A DNA stretch of 64,000 bases, from NCBI RefSeq assembly GCF_000972845.2, contig NC_040028.1:15560871-15624870 (forward strand), given 5' to 3'. Position numbers and translations under genes: made by a program. Positions 1-12,559 of this stretch are shown here, piece after piece. How positions within the stretch are numbered: the stretch's first letter is position 1; every line of letters begins with the position of its first letter. A model generated the notes under the pieces. The model had not been told where the DNA came from. It made no database searches and saw only the letters and a list, made by a program, of their open reading frames with translations. This stretch comes from Larimichthys crocea (taxonomy: Eukaryota; Chordata; Actinopteri; Sciaenidae).

Positions 1-165
1 CGGCGAGAGACGGGATTACATTGAACCGAGCGGCGGATCCACTCCCGGTGCCTTTACTCAGCAATGAAGGAGGCGCAGCACCTCCACCTTCTCAGCGGCG
101 CCGTGACGCGGAGAACAGCACCATCTAGTGGCGTGAGCCCGAACAGCCCCAATCCACGTTTTGTA
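1..165. promoter_or_regulatory. CpG-rich window edge, possible ipo5 promoter side
   Basis: The first ~165 bases are rich in CpG (several CGG, GCG and CGC steps) and then give way abruptly to AT-rich DNA. In the human order that I recall, IPO5 follows RAP2A in the same orientation, so a minus-strand ipo5 would have its 5' end just here. No splice site or coding frame confirms this. A CTCF-like core lies at 118-132. The gene link is inference from synteny only. Confidence 0.3.
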
Positions 166-360
166 AGCAGAGGCTGCCAAACTTTTTGAATGGACACCCT
201 TAAAACCTGAGGACTTTATTAGGAATAAAACAATAGATTTTTTTTATCTTATAAAGATAACTATTAATAGGAATGAAAATAACTGAACATGAACATTGTT
301 CTGAAAGTGAAAACATCAATAAAAAAAGAATAATAATGATTTTTATATGATGTAATTTTA

Positions 361-530
361 TGTTATATATATTATATTATATTATATTACATTACTTCAC
401 CTTGTATTACATTATGTTACGTTACGTTATATTATACATTAGGTTACATTGCTGTAACAATTGATTATTTTATATTACATTATTTTTACGCTACATTATG
501 TTATGTATGTTATATATGTTATATTTTGAT
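361..530. repeat. AT-rich low-complexity stretch
   Basis: Repeated TTATA, TTACA and TTACG-type 5-mers over ~170 bases, for example runs of ATATT followed by variants such as GTTAC. This is a degenerate pentanucleotide simple repeat. Confidence 0.7.
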
Positions 531-768
531 ATAATGACTTCATAACTTTGAACCAGGGATGTTAGGAAGTATGAGACAGAAGCTAAATCTTGTGGGCCAT
601 AATATACATATCAATAATTTCAATAAATGGGCGCCAAATAACCAAATATTTGACAATAACACACTTTTAATAAATGTGTTATAACGTGTCCTGTATTTCA
701 AATGTAAAAAGCAAAAGCAAAAAAAAAATGTTTGGGGTCATTACAGTCTGTAATAATCACATCATAAC

Positions 769-930
769 TTCCTTTTTCACAGCAGCTGTTTTGACATGGA
801 ATAATAGGGTCAATGCAGGTGTTTCCGCCACGGCAGCATCCTGACTGTGTTTGAACCTTAATTAGTATCATTGGTCACACGTGTGTTTACATACTAGTTC
901 ATGTTCAAATGACTGCTGTTAAAAAAGCTT
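769..930. mobile_element. Palindromic MITE, family A copy 1
   Basis: The left end reads CCTTTTTCACAGCAGCTG then TTTTGACATG. The right end is its imperfect reverse complement (CATGTTCAAATGACTGCTG followed by TTAAAAAAGCTT). The middle carries the internal block CCTTAATTAGTATCATTG followed by CACACGTGTGTTTAC. The terminal inverted repeats match the better-preserved copy at 52025-52180, and the internal block recurs near 4.9 kb and 31.8 kb. There is no coding capacity, so this is a nonautonomous element of ~160 bp. The superfamily was not determined. Confidence 0.65.
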
Positions 931-2393
931 TATTCTAAATGTATCAGTGTTTTGTTTTTGTTTGTTTTTTAGCAAAGTTTCTGTTATGTCTATAAGCCTA
1001 TGTGTCACATGACTATAAACTGATAAACCTTATAACTCCTGAACATGCAACCTTCCCCTTTTATTGACCTTATTACCTTATGATTGACCTCCATACTATA
1101 CTTTACTTGACTCATCTGGTACCATCTGGTATCAAATTTCCACATTTGAACTGCTTCTTTCTTCATTCTTAATCTTATTACATCATATGTTGTGGGATGG
1201 AAATAGCAGCTGGTACATCCTTCTGTAATGGTTTAAATTATTAATTAATAATATTACAGTTGGAGCTCTTTGAGATGCAGGAAGTTAAAACCATAAGAAC
1301 CAAAGATTTACCATAACACAGACCTCAGAGACTTTATTTACCTTAAGTATTGCCTGACAGTATAATATACTGTATATGGCAAAGAAAAGACAGGAATGTA
1401 TTCTCTGACTAATGTATTTATACAAGTTAAAGACAGATTCGATATTTCAAATACTGTCAAACAAATATCTGCTTGAATTTAACAGATACTCTATGTCTTA
1501 TTTATATTAAGGAGTGGGAGTGGATAATACTCTGTATTCTGTCCTCTGCTGGTTGTATGTGTAACTCGTTTTCTGTTAGACCCATTTCAGCATTTATTTT
1601 TATTTTAATACATAAAATAATACTAATCCAAGGAGATCAGAGGTCGGAGCTGCCAGAGTTTTTTTGTTTTGTTTTTCTTAAGGACACAGCTGAGAGACAA
1701 TCTCTTATTTTGCAGTATATAATGCAGTGACTTAGTGTCACTTCATTCGTGGTTGCAAGTAGAGATGACGCAAAGCCTGACTTGCCCTCTGTGATGTTTG
1801 TTAATGGCCTATAATACCACGCAAGTATTTGCATTTAACCAGGGTCCATTGAAGAGTGTTTTGGCTTGCCAATGAAGTGTGAGTGACAGGCAGCAGGATC
1901 ACCGAGGCCCACAAACAAGCTCGAACACACAATAACATGAGTGTTACTGAAAACAACAGAACTGTGTAAAACCTTGCCACGTAAACACAAGTTGAAAAAT
2001 CAGTTGAAGCTGCAGTCTTGTCACCAGGCAGAGGAAGTGCGGTGACATTAACTTGGCATGATGATTGTGATTTTGCTGCCCAAAAGAAAAACACTGTGTC
2101 CAAACAGAGAATTTATTCCATCTCTGTAATAGCCAACAAGAGATCTGTAATGCTAATCAACTTGTGGAGTGTTCCACAACTGTATTATGAATCTTTGGGA
2201 AACTTATGGCTTGTCTCAGCCTGAGGGTTGATACGATTTGAATACCACGATCAGAAAAACAGATTAATGCGGGGACAGTTGAAAAACCTCTGAATCAGGG
2301 CAATCAGACTGAGACACAGTTTTAAAGACAGATGTACATTTATTGTTACGATTCACACTTTGAGGCCTGGTTCTTAGCAATAATAAACATTAT

Positions 2394-2452
2394 TTATTAT
2401 TATTATTATTATTATTATTTCTTATTATTATTATTATTTATTTATAGTTACC
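2394..2452. repeat. TTA trinucleotide microsatellite
   Basis: A run of TTA/ATT repeats with two small interruptions. Confidence 0.9.
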
Positions 2453-2574
2453 AAATAAACAATTGAAATGATTATTCTAATATCAAACTATATCAATAAA
2501 TAAACGTTACATAGCCTGATCCCCTCCTACACAGGAATAAGACACCCAGATATGCATTTCTTTGAGGTCATTTG

Positions 2575-2895
2575 GTGTCTCTTTGTGGTTGTTTTGCATC
2601 TTTTTGTAGCTGTTGCACATCTCTTTTGTGGTAGTTTTGCCTCTCTTTGTTGTTGTTTTGCCTCTCTGTTGTTGTTTTGCCTTGTTTTGTGGTAGTTTTG
2701 CCTCTCTTTGTGGTTGTTTTGCATCTTTTTGTAGTTGTTGCACATCTCTTTTGTGGTAGTTTTGCCTCTCTGTGTGATAGTTTTGCCTCTCTTTGTGGTT
2801 GTTTTGCCTTGTTTTGTGGTAGTTTTTGCCTCGCTTTGTATTCGTTTTGGCTCTTTTTGTGGTAGCTTTGCCTCTCTTTGTAGATGTTATGCATC
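2575..2895. repeat. Minisatellite with ~21-25 bp units
   Basis: Tandem variants of a unit built from TTTGTGGTAG, TTTTGCCTCTC and TTTGT, with about 13 copies and unit variants (TTGTGGTTG, TTGTAGTTG, GCATCTC). Open frames cross it on both strands because the unit lacks stops in some frames; they encode only low-complexity repeats and are not genes. Similar TTTGTGGT/TTTTGC arrays are, from memory, scattered through percomorph genomes. Confidence 0.85.
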
Positions 2896-4810
2896 AAAGT
2901 TGTGGCAGTTTTGCATTTATTCTTCTAAACATATGCAGAGGTTTTGGTCCAGGAGCCCTGTGCCTATACCCAGTGGGCCAACTACCTGTCACTGTCTCTG
3001 GCAGAGCATTTCAGGGGCAGTCACTCTGGCTTCGTTCCTGGATAAATCAGTTTATGAACATTTTTTCTATTTTCTATATTATATAATCATAAAGATGTAG
3101 GGCCTATCTCCTCTTATTGCTCAGTGTTTGTTGCTTCTCCTCTCCTTTTTTATGGATAGTGGCCTGGGGCTTTGGCTGGGGCTGCTGCTCCACCTCGCCC
3201 ACTCGTCCATATATGCTTCTGCACGTGGGGACGGGGATAAAAGACAAGCAATGTGTTGGGAGGTTGAAACTGTTTCTCTTCCTCTTGCCTCTATTTCATG
3301 TCTGCTGCTCGCCCACCTTCGCACTGGCAGGAAGAGAAGTCTCCTACGCTTTAATGGTGTGGGACTGAAGATGGAGAAATCACGCTCAGTGTCTTGGCAG
3401 TTTCAGAGGCCCTCTGGAGACACTGATTTGGAACTGAGGCAAATATGAACATGTCAGCAAGAGTGTGAAAACAAGAAAGAGCTGCAGTAAGAAAGAGAAA
3501 CCGGACAAGAGACAGTGCTGTTTCGGATTAGTTATGTAAGCAATCAAGATTTCGTGCCATGTTCTTAGTGATCTCGCATCCAGTTATGCAATAGAAAAAG
3601 AAATCACGAGTTAACTTCCCACTGATCACTATAGGGTGAGGAAACACTTGTACACATACAATAATTGAATTCTTGGAGTAGTAATTGATAGTATGCAATT
3701 TCCATTCAGCTTATTGTATATTTATCAGACTTTTACTTTTTTAAATAACACCAGAGTTTAGTTATTTGTTTATTCAACACTGTGTACTCAAAGTTCAAAT
3801 GAGGCCACTCCACAGCCTGATTAATCTCCCCTGGAGCAAAAATTGTCTTCTGGGCCCCCTGTGAACCCACGCTACCTCCTACTCCCTGCGCAATGTTTTT
3901 CTGTATTAGACTACTACCTTGTAATTTGATTAAACAAATTATAATTTAGGATTTAATAACATGTAAGCCCAAGATCTAAAACAATTAAGGTCTTATAAAA
4001 GGAGCCTCACAGTAGTTCAGGCAGGCTTGGAAATCATTTTTATAATCCCATGTTCCATACGCTCTCCAGTCATGCACGATTACCGCGGGGGTCAGCTGCA
4101 TGCAACGACGCTAAGCTCTGCATATAATATGAGCATATTCAATAAATGTGTTTCTCAGGCTTTGCCAGGGGGGTTTGTGAAGTCTATGTGAAGCTTGCTC
4201 AGATTTTTTTATAGAGCATCACATGAGCAGACACACCATATTTGCAACAAAAGAACATTTAGCCAGCTGAAAAGTTACTGATCATCTCTTTTTCTTTTTC
4301 TTTTTTTACCTTTTATATGTTACTTGTGCACTATTTAGGAACCCCTCACACTTTAGAAACATGAGGCCTGAGATGTATCTCTCTGTCTCTTGTGTATATA
4401 AACTGTTTTGAAGAGTGGCAAAGCTAAAATAAAAAAAACAAACACCTATAACTACATCTGCTTTTTGTTAAAATAGATGTATATAGGTTGATGGTATCTT
4501 AATGTTACTTTTTTCTGTTTATGTTAGCAACTTGTGTTTACATTTTCATCATTTATCATTTTCATTTTCAAGTATACTTGAGTATACCATATGTTAATAA
4601 TGGTGCTTTGTTGATTATCTAAATAAACACATCCCCCCTGACACAACATCCCTTGAACCTTCACCCCTGTTGTTATGGTTTGGGGTTTGGGGTTTAGTAT
4701 TATTTATTTATTTTAGTATTCAGTATTTAGTATGTGTTATTTTATAATTCTCCCCTCTCCATGTGTTTGTAACTTTACTCCCTGTAGTTGTTTCCTCACT
4801 AGTTTTAATA

Positions 4811-4975
4811 GACATGAAATAGCAGGTAAACACAGGTGTTAGCAATGATACTAATTAAGGTCTCGTTCCATTCAGGTCAAACAGAGTCAGGGTGCTGCTG
4901 TGGTGCATGCTGGTTCTTTGCTACAATAAATGAAACTGAACCTTAATTAGTATCATTGAAAACACCTGTGTGACC
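4811..4975. mobile_element. Palindromic MITE, family A copy 2 (internal part)
   Basis: Two arms in inverted orientation: 4831-4861 (CACAGGTGTT, then AATGATACTAATTAAGGT) and 4939-4972 (AACCTTAATTAGTATCATTG, then ACACCTGTGTG). The spacer contains GGTCAAACAGAGTCAGGGTGCTGCTG, also seen in the copy at 52.0 kb as GGGTCAGGGTGCTGCCG. The outer ends are decayed. It shares its internal block with the copy at 769-930. Confidence 0.6.
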
Positions 4976-5200
4976 CGCTTCACCTGTGTCTTGTCATCCC
5001 GCCTTCCCTCCTGTGTTTAGTCCCTGTGTTCGTTGGTTTTGGTGTCAGTTCGCTCCTTTACAGACTTGATGTTTGGACTGTCTTATCTGGTTTTGAACTG
5101 AGCTTGCATTCACTTTTAAACCATTGTTGTGCACCAGTTCTGCATTTGGATCATATTCCCTGTCTTCCTTGGTTACCCTGCATGAACCGTGACATCTGTA
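4976..5200. repeat. Degenerate dispersed repeat
   Basis: The stretch containing CTCCTGTGTTTAGTCCCTGT and ending near CATGAACCGTGACATC resembles a sequence that I recall as frequent in fish genomes, close to transposon or LTR ends. It has no coding capacity. The identity is from memory and would need a repeat-library search. Confidence 0.3.
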
Positions 5201-5895
5201 CCCACTTATTATTCCTGCGTTTCAATAACCTCATATGAAATGCACTGGGGAGTTTGTGCCTCCATCGTTATGCATCATTTTACACATACGGGAAACATTA
5301 TTAACCCATAAGTACGACTAACCCTCCAGTCTTCCACCCTGTGTTGCTCCTCATTTGAAACAGATTCAACACCTCATCTATCTTTACAACAGAGTCAGTA
5401 TAAGCAGGTGTTATCTGGTGGGTAATTATTTAAAAGGTAAGATCTGATCTCAGCAGGTTCTGTATTCCAATGAGCTCATGATCATTTTTTATTAGAAGAC
5501 ACCAAGCAGCAAAAATCCTTAAGCGCTCATCTGTACAGATTAATATGTGTGTATGTAAGACAGAGATCAGTTCTTGAGGTTGAGGTTGATGTCGATGCTG
5601 ATGGTGGTGGCAACATTAAAGTGATAATATACTGTGACATACAGCCCCAAGTGCCAGACTGTATATCAGCAGAGGTCTTCTAATGGTAGTACTATGATAT
5701 ACTTTATCAACACGTAAATTATGATGCATTCTTACAGACCCAGCAGTATATAAAGCACTTAAAATGTGCCCTACCTTTACCAGCTGCAACATTACAGGTA
5801 TCTTACATTATCAATCAATATCTAAATATATAATATACAGTATAGTTTTCTTAAATGTGTCAGTACTTTCACTTTAATTACTTTCACTGGTTCTT

Positions 5896-6252
5896 TTAAA
5901 GCAGCATTGTGTAAATTTGACCAGAATGACCAAGCAAGATGCCGCCGGACAAGAATAAATCTTGAATTGATTTTTAGTCGTTGGCGAGAGCTTCGTGAAA
6001 ATAAAAGGCTGAGCTGGGCTTCTTGCTGTTGGACTAGTAGTAAATAATATAATTAGCTGGCTGCTCTGTTTTATGCTGTTACACTTTCTTGATGTTTGGA
6101 TGTCAGCAAAGTTGCCAACTTGCTAGTTTTTGATCGTAAGTAATATAAGAAGAAGAAATACAAGTGTACAACTGTCCGTGTTTACCACAGTGGTATTGCA
6201 CTGGGGGGCACTTAATTGCAAAAATACCAATTTCTACACAGTGTTGACATTT
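5896..6252. mobile_element. Nonautonomous TIR element, family B copy 1
   Basis: It begins TTAAAGCAGCATTGTGTAAA and ends in the inverted form AATTTCTACACAGTGTTG. The internal block GTTGGCGAGAGCTTCGTGAA, followed by AAAAGGCTGA, recurs near 9.21 kb and, diverged, near 63.77 kb. It is ~357 bp with no coding frame of note. It is a short version of the 633-bp copy at 63301-63933. Confidence 0.65.
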
Positions 6253-6793
6253 TTACTTTCACTTGAGTAGTAAGTACTTCTTGCAGAACTGATCTCATGG
6301 TCTTCAGTTGTCATGCAAGCTCAGTACCTCAGTAGCTGTTCATCCACGACACTTTGTAGAATTTTTGGTGACCATTGGTTATTTATATCACTCCAGTTTT
6401 TACTAGTTTTACTGTATTGTATTCATTCCTTAAGCTTATTTTTATCATCTGTGTCTAGCACTGTACTGAAATAGTGAAACACATTTCACTGTTGACCCTG
6501 TTTTGACCTACATATGACAACCAAACTACTGTTCCCACTGTCAGAAAATGTACCGCTTACCTGTTGAAAGTTATTTAGTCTCTATACACAGTATATAAAA
6601 ATATATTATACAAATCCTCTATTGCTGTTACTTAACCTTGACAAGTTTGCGCATAATCACATCCAGCAGTATATTCAACGTACCTGACAGGCGCCCGAAA
6701 CACATTTCCACCCAATACACTTCCCTGAGGGTGTATTCACCTTAAGAGGGGGTAGAAGATGGAAATGAGATTCCATTTCTATTTTAATCTCTG

Positions 6794-6814
6794 CAGCAGC
6801 AGCAGCAGCAGCAG
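6794..6814. repeat. CAG trinucleotide repeat (7 copies)
   Basis: Seven perfect CAG units followed by CTGCAG CTGCAT. Frames through it give poly-Ala or poly-Gln, but no gene structure surrounds it. Confidence 0.9.
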
Positions 6815-8929
6815 CTGCAGCTGCATCTCCTACCCTGTCACTGTTTCCCACCAACTTTGAATACCAGGTCATTAGAGTCAGAGCTAGACTTTTACATTTC
6901 TCCAACCCCCACTGTTCCAGTCAATCTGGTGAGCCTCACACACTCACACACACTGAACCAACTACAGTCTAATTTTCTGTGCTGCTAGCCTTGACTCGCT
7001 TAAAATAATGTCTGTCTCTTTGATTGAACTTAATTTGCAGCAGTTGCTTCTATTTTATTACAAGTTGTGCTTTGATGAAACAGAGGAAGAATGTTCGAGT
7101 GTATGTGTGACAGCCTGCACGTGTATAATTAACAATTAACAGTTATTAATTGAAGCACTCTTTTCACACAACATTTCCCATAATGACAAAAATAGAAGCA
7201 CAATGTGTTATCTGAAATGTATTGACTCCTCCAGTCTCATATAAATGTATCACGTCTTCAGGGGTTACATAATGCAATTATGCTTTTATAATCTACCCTC
7301 CTGTGCAGCTTCTCTCTAAATAATTCATCCAATCAAACTTTATCGATCTCCATCTGAAACATATCTTATAATTAGAGAGTCAATCAATTATATAATGTTT
7401 TGGATTCATCATTGTTGTCAGCCGGTGCAATAATAACGTCCGCCTTGAGAAATTTTACACCTCGGTGTCTTTCCAGTGTTTGGCAACCGAGGCAACTCTG
7501 ACAGCCCTGAACATTTTTAAGTAGGGTGGAGAGAGGTGGGGAGTTGTTACAGCTGATCGGGCAGAGGGAGGGAATCTGTTTTGTACAGAGTGAGACCATC
7601 CACATTCACAGGAATGAGACATCCTCCCATTAGACGTGAGCATCACAGGGCTCCTGCAGAGCCCTCCACCTCCGCAGGAGATGAAAACCAGCAGGTGGGA
7701 GCCTCATCACATGCTCTATTTGTCTTAATACTGAATATATAAAACCGGCAGGACTACATTGATTTTTATCACCGCCACATTTCTGTTTGAATAAATTAGG
7801 TTAGAAATAATTTCCTCCACGAACATTGTAGAGATTTCTCTGCCCGACTATTATCCCAAAACAAAATGTGGTATATTTACACACCATATTTGTTTATGAA
7901 ATACTATTTTTAACTTTCATTGTATTTATATCTTTATCGTCATCGTTGGAGCCATGCCATGTGTTTTTTTTCTGTGAATTCTAATTAACTAACTACTATT
8001 TTGTCCTGCCTCACATATAGGAATACACCAAATCCTTCAGCTGTTGTATAAATCCATGTACTTAGTTTCCCAGTTTATAATTTCAGAGCCACCATAATAG
8101 TGGCAGATGGTATAGATTTAAGTTCTGGAGTCAAGTCACCATGAAGCAGTGAGTAAGTAAGTGCGACAAAGCATGATGAATGCTTATAAAATGTATTTTT
8201 CTCTTTTAAGCTGTGGAAAATCTTCGCTCTCTTCTAAGGAAATAGTTTTGGGTGAAGTCAAATCTCACTGAAGACCCTGAGCTCAGATTCTCACAATAAT
8301 CTAAAATCAACATGTTTTCATGGTTTGATTTCAGTGAATCACTGCTCCAGGGCTCGCAGACACGGCTCCGTAATCTGTTTACATAACAGATAATATTATA
8401 TATACATGGCTGTGCATTAGTGCTCATCTAAACATGAAAAACACAATTAAGCACAGTTATTTATTATTGAAGATAATTATTTTACTCCTAAGAGACAGAC
8501 TGCCCACTGGGACAAACCATGTAGTCTGTACTAAAGATTATCATTGAATACTTTTGTTGAGAAAAGTTTAAATGTGTGATATTTAAGTTTCTGATTTAAC
8601 GTCGATTTAAAAATGAGCCTTTATCGGTCACCTATAGCTTATATTTTTTATGTAAAGGATTCGGGACAGATTTTTCAGAAAAATACAAAAAACTTCTCGC
8701 TGAGGCACAGTATCAACAGTGTGAAACACAAGTTAAAGTTATCTTAGAAATAATAACATCAACAAACAACCAGCACCCACTACATGTGAAATATATTGTA
8801 ATATTGTGGTTCTAACGTTTGCTTGTTTGCTGTCTTGGGTAAATAACAGTTTCCTGATGGACGGTAAACTCCTGTGAACTGTAGCTGCTGTTAGCTAATG
8901 TTAGATCAGTTTGTCACCGGGTTGGCCGG

Positions 8930-9290
8930 TCAGAGCACTGGGGGAGTGTTAGTGTTTCTACCACAGGCGTTTTTGGAACATCTGGACAAGGAGGTGTTTT
9001 AGCCCTGGGGCATGGACAAATGCTGATGGGGATTGGAGCCGGTGTCATGCCAGAACCAAAGATGGGCAAACGGATGATACAACCAGGGTCCGCAGCATCT
9101 ATGCCAGAAATAATGTCAAAGGCGAAAAGACTGTGACGTTGATGGAGGACACTAAGAAGATAAATTGGGGAAAAAAATGACCAAACAAGAGTTAATCTGG
9201 GACTGACTTAGTTGTTGGCGAGAGCTTTGTGAAATAAAAGGCTGAAAGACAGACGCAGTGTTGGACTTCTTACTGTTGGACTCATCACTT
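8930..9290. mobile_element. Internal fragment of TIR element family B
   Basis: It shares ordered blocks with 63.53-63.9 kb: GAGCACTGGGGGA, then GATGGGGATTGGAGCCGG with TGCCAGAA, then GCAGCATCTATG and AGGCGAAAAGACT, then TTGTTGGCGAGAGCTTTGTG. The terminal inverted repeats are not evident, so this is a truncated copy. Confidence 0.5.
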
Positions 9291-9616
9291 CCTTCTAACT
9301 ACCAAAAAAAGTACAGTATATGAATCAATGTACTTACCTGTAGGTACTTTCCACCACTGAGATGCTTTGCTGCCACTCAAACACAATGACAACAAATAAA
9401 TATCCCGGTTTCTTTCGATAATCCACAAACTTATTCATAAACGATTTCAGTAGAAGTAATGCTTCCTGTATGCAGAGCTAGATACGTGACAAGATGTGAT
9501 ATTTTGTGATTTGGGTCAACTCATCCTTTAATGCATGTTGCTGATGGATGCTGACATAAATGTGTACACAGTAGAGGAATTTTTCCTTGTTGTTTGCACA
9601 GATCACCCCCCACACA

Positions 9617-9636
9617 ACACACACACACACACACAC
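9617..9636. repeat. AC dinucleotide microsatellite
   Basis: Ten AC units. A TG/CA run of similar size occurs at 15731-15755 and further ones at 24632-24647 and 25048-25073. Confidence 0.9.
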
Positions 9637-12540
9637 TCCTCTGTCACAGCTGCAAATTAGACTGTGAAATTGACAACTCATGTGTTGCCATCTGGTTGCC
9701 ATGACACCTAGTTATTCTGCTTTTCTGACAGTCCCAACACGGGATTGCTCCCTCCTGCACATCATCAACATTGTTTCCGATATAAAAAAGGCATGAAACA
9801 TCAGTTGGGAGGTCGAGAGTGTGGGCTGATAACAGCTCGACTCTCTTCAGAGGTGATGAGCCCTTAATACTGTCACCGTGCATGCAGGCAGGCGACAAGC
9901 ATCGTTACCGCCAGGGCAAGGAGGGTACAGGATGACACACGGTGTGCTGTTGTGCCTCATAGTGACACAGTCGAAAAAGGAAGATGTTTCCTCTAAATGG
10001 ATAATTTTACATCTCGCCCTATTGATGTAGATAATTCCTCTGTGCTGCACAGATACAAAAACCTCATTCCACACACTTTCAACCTTTGTTTGGTCCGCAT
10101 TGAGACTTTAATGCTTCACTGATCAATCAGACGATTACAGCAATTTGAAGCCTTTTTTTTTTTTTTGTCATGGACTGCTATATCCCGCACAAATACTCCA
10201 GGGACGGGCTGCGGTCTGGAAGCGATCGATGCGAGGGTGGGGGCGTAGTTGTGACTCATGCAAGCCTCCTCCTCCTCCTCCTCCCCCTCCCCCACTTTCA
10301 TCTTGACATTTGACATACTGATGTAGAGGATCTCAGCTGGAACAAACACGGCGTGTTGTGTCACAGCTGCAATGTCTGTGCTTTCTGAGCCTGTGGCTTA
10401 CAGGAGCTGAGAACAGGTAACAATGAGTCAGCACCTATTTAATTCATACGCCTACGCTTTGAAACTCACGGGGGGTACTTTCAAGCTGATTTTATTTTTC
10501 TTTTCCAGTCTGTTCCCCCGCTGAGAATCCAACATCTCATGATGCTACCTACGATTACTTGAGAAAGTAATTTTGGCCTCAACTCTGCAAGGACGGAAGG
10601 AAAAAAAGGGGGAACTGGAGTGCACAGTGACGTTTTAAAAACACCAATCCAAAGTCAGACAAAGCTGCACAGCAACTATTAGGCCGGCTCCTGTCACGCA
10701 TTCGGTAATTCATTCTCATTAAATCTCTTTCGCTGGACAACAAGGACATTAAACCGTGTTTGAAAATACACTACTGCAAACACAAATGATGCTGCTGAAG
10801 AGTGAGTGATGGAGCCAGAGGGATTCTGCTTCCTAATGAACCCCACCGAGACCTCTTAACCGTCGGGTCCTTCAGCCCTCTGCCCAGGCTCATCAGGGTG
10901 GATAAAGCACCTACATAAGCAAGACACTGCAAACAGACCACACGGGCTCGTTACATTAGGTAGCTGAAGGTGATGTTGACAAGCGCCTCAGAGGAAATGC
11001 TGGCACACACACTTCTCCGGATCTATTAACCGGTGATTCCCCCAACAGGCCACTTCCACTCTGCATCGGCGGTTCAAAACAACCTCTACAATTAGTTTGG
11101 AGGCAAAACAAAGAGAAACCTTTTTTTTAAAATGATCTCTTAAAATCCCCATTTCTTCTATAAATTACAATTTTGTATTTATTCAAAAATATATTTTATA
11201 AATATGCTTTAGTTAAGGCTACTACTGTGTACAACCCTGTGTTATTTTATGATTCGACCCCCAAAACACAACTTCCTTCTAAAATTGTCAGATATAAAAT
11301 GGTGTTACAGAATAATCTCATCAAAATCTGTGACCTGACTAGAATTTCAGTTCTGGAAATGTAAAAAAAAAAAAAAGTGTATAACTCTCTTGTTTTACTG
11401 TCTGTCTATAGTGTCACAATCCTTTGATTCTGATATTAAGCATTAAGACTTTCAGAGCTGTCTGAGTACAAGCAAACACAGAGCTGAGTCCATCCCCCAG
11501 TCAAAGCCGACCCTTGTTCCTCTAGCCTCTGCCTGACCATTTATTTTCTTAAAGGAATTCTGTCGTCTTGAAAAGACGAATCAACTCTCCATATTCCAGG
11601 CTAAATGGGTACCTGATGTATTGAAACGCAATAGTAGCTCGTCATTTTAACAGATAAAAACAATTGTTATTTTGTCGGCATCTCTCGTGAGCTTTACCCA
11701 AAGTAGAGCTCTCAATGCTCACAGGAGCTGCAGTCAATGAATCCTAACAAAAGTGATAAAACAAACACTGATGCACAGAAAAAAGCTCTCTGGCTGTTTG
11801 TATGAAGCTATACCATTTTCAGTGACAAAGACATTGACACATTCAGGCCAGGCCGAGCTCTAAAGAAAACATGCTGGAACAATGCATAATCAGCTGTGGT
11901 TTGACATCTTTCTTAGATATTCATGCACAGACACAGAATTCACGTTGAAAGCCCAGAAAAGACTGTGTTCTTGGAAGAGGACAGTCCTGCCTAAGGCTAC
12001 CTGGCCCCAAAAGGTAGCTCTTCTTCTACTGTATGTTCAATGTCAGAACCCCACCGAGCAGCATGATGGTACTGCGACTCTTGTGGTAAGCCACATGGTA
12101 CCTCTTCCTGTTCTTCCTTGGCACAAATGCTGAGAGAGAGATGAGGACATGGAGTGTGGAGCAAAGCCTGAAGGAGGTAACGAAGACCTTCCTCTTATTC
12201 TGAAACCATAAGTAGGCATTTTGGCAGTCGACACCCTGGGCTGGACAAGGTGCTAAACACTTTCTGCCTGACGGTGGATAACCGTGAGGGGAAGTCTGAC
12301 GAAAAAGAAAGGATCTGGGAGAGCAACCTTGGTGTGTCCTTTGCTTGGACAGAAAACATATCTGCAAAGTGAATCTGGTTTAGGTGTGCCCTGCAGTTCA
12401 AACAGCATCTGCCGTCACAGCTGCAGGCCGAAATGACTGAAGCTGTGGTAGGTCCTGTAGCCAGGTAACTCTGCAAGAGTGGGGGCTTTTTTCAAAGTGA
12501 TGAGCTGAACAAGCATGAAATCATTTGACAGTTTGTCATG

Positions 12541-12559
12541 ATATATATATATATATATA
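12541..12559. repeat. AT dinucleotide microsatellite
   Basis: An uninterrupted AT run of 19 bases in intergenic DNA. Confidence 0.9.

Noticed and set aside
2507..3100. Cluster of overlapping frames on both strands around 2.5-3.1 kb
   Set aside because: All derive from the minisatellite unit, which lacks stop codons in several frames; the proteins are pure low-complexity repeats.
6675..6905. Minus-strand frame with poly-alanine
   Set aside because: The alanine run is only the CAG/CTG repeat read in one frame; there are no splice sites or family motifs. A functional tie between this repeat and nearby mbnl2 is also unsupported, as it lies in distant intergenic DNA.
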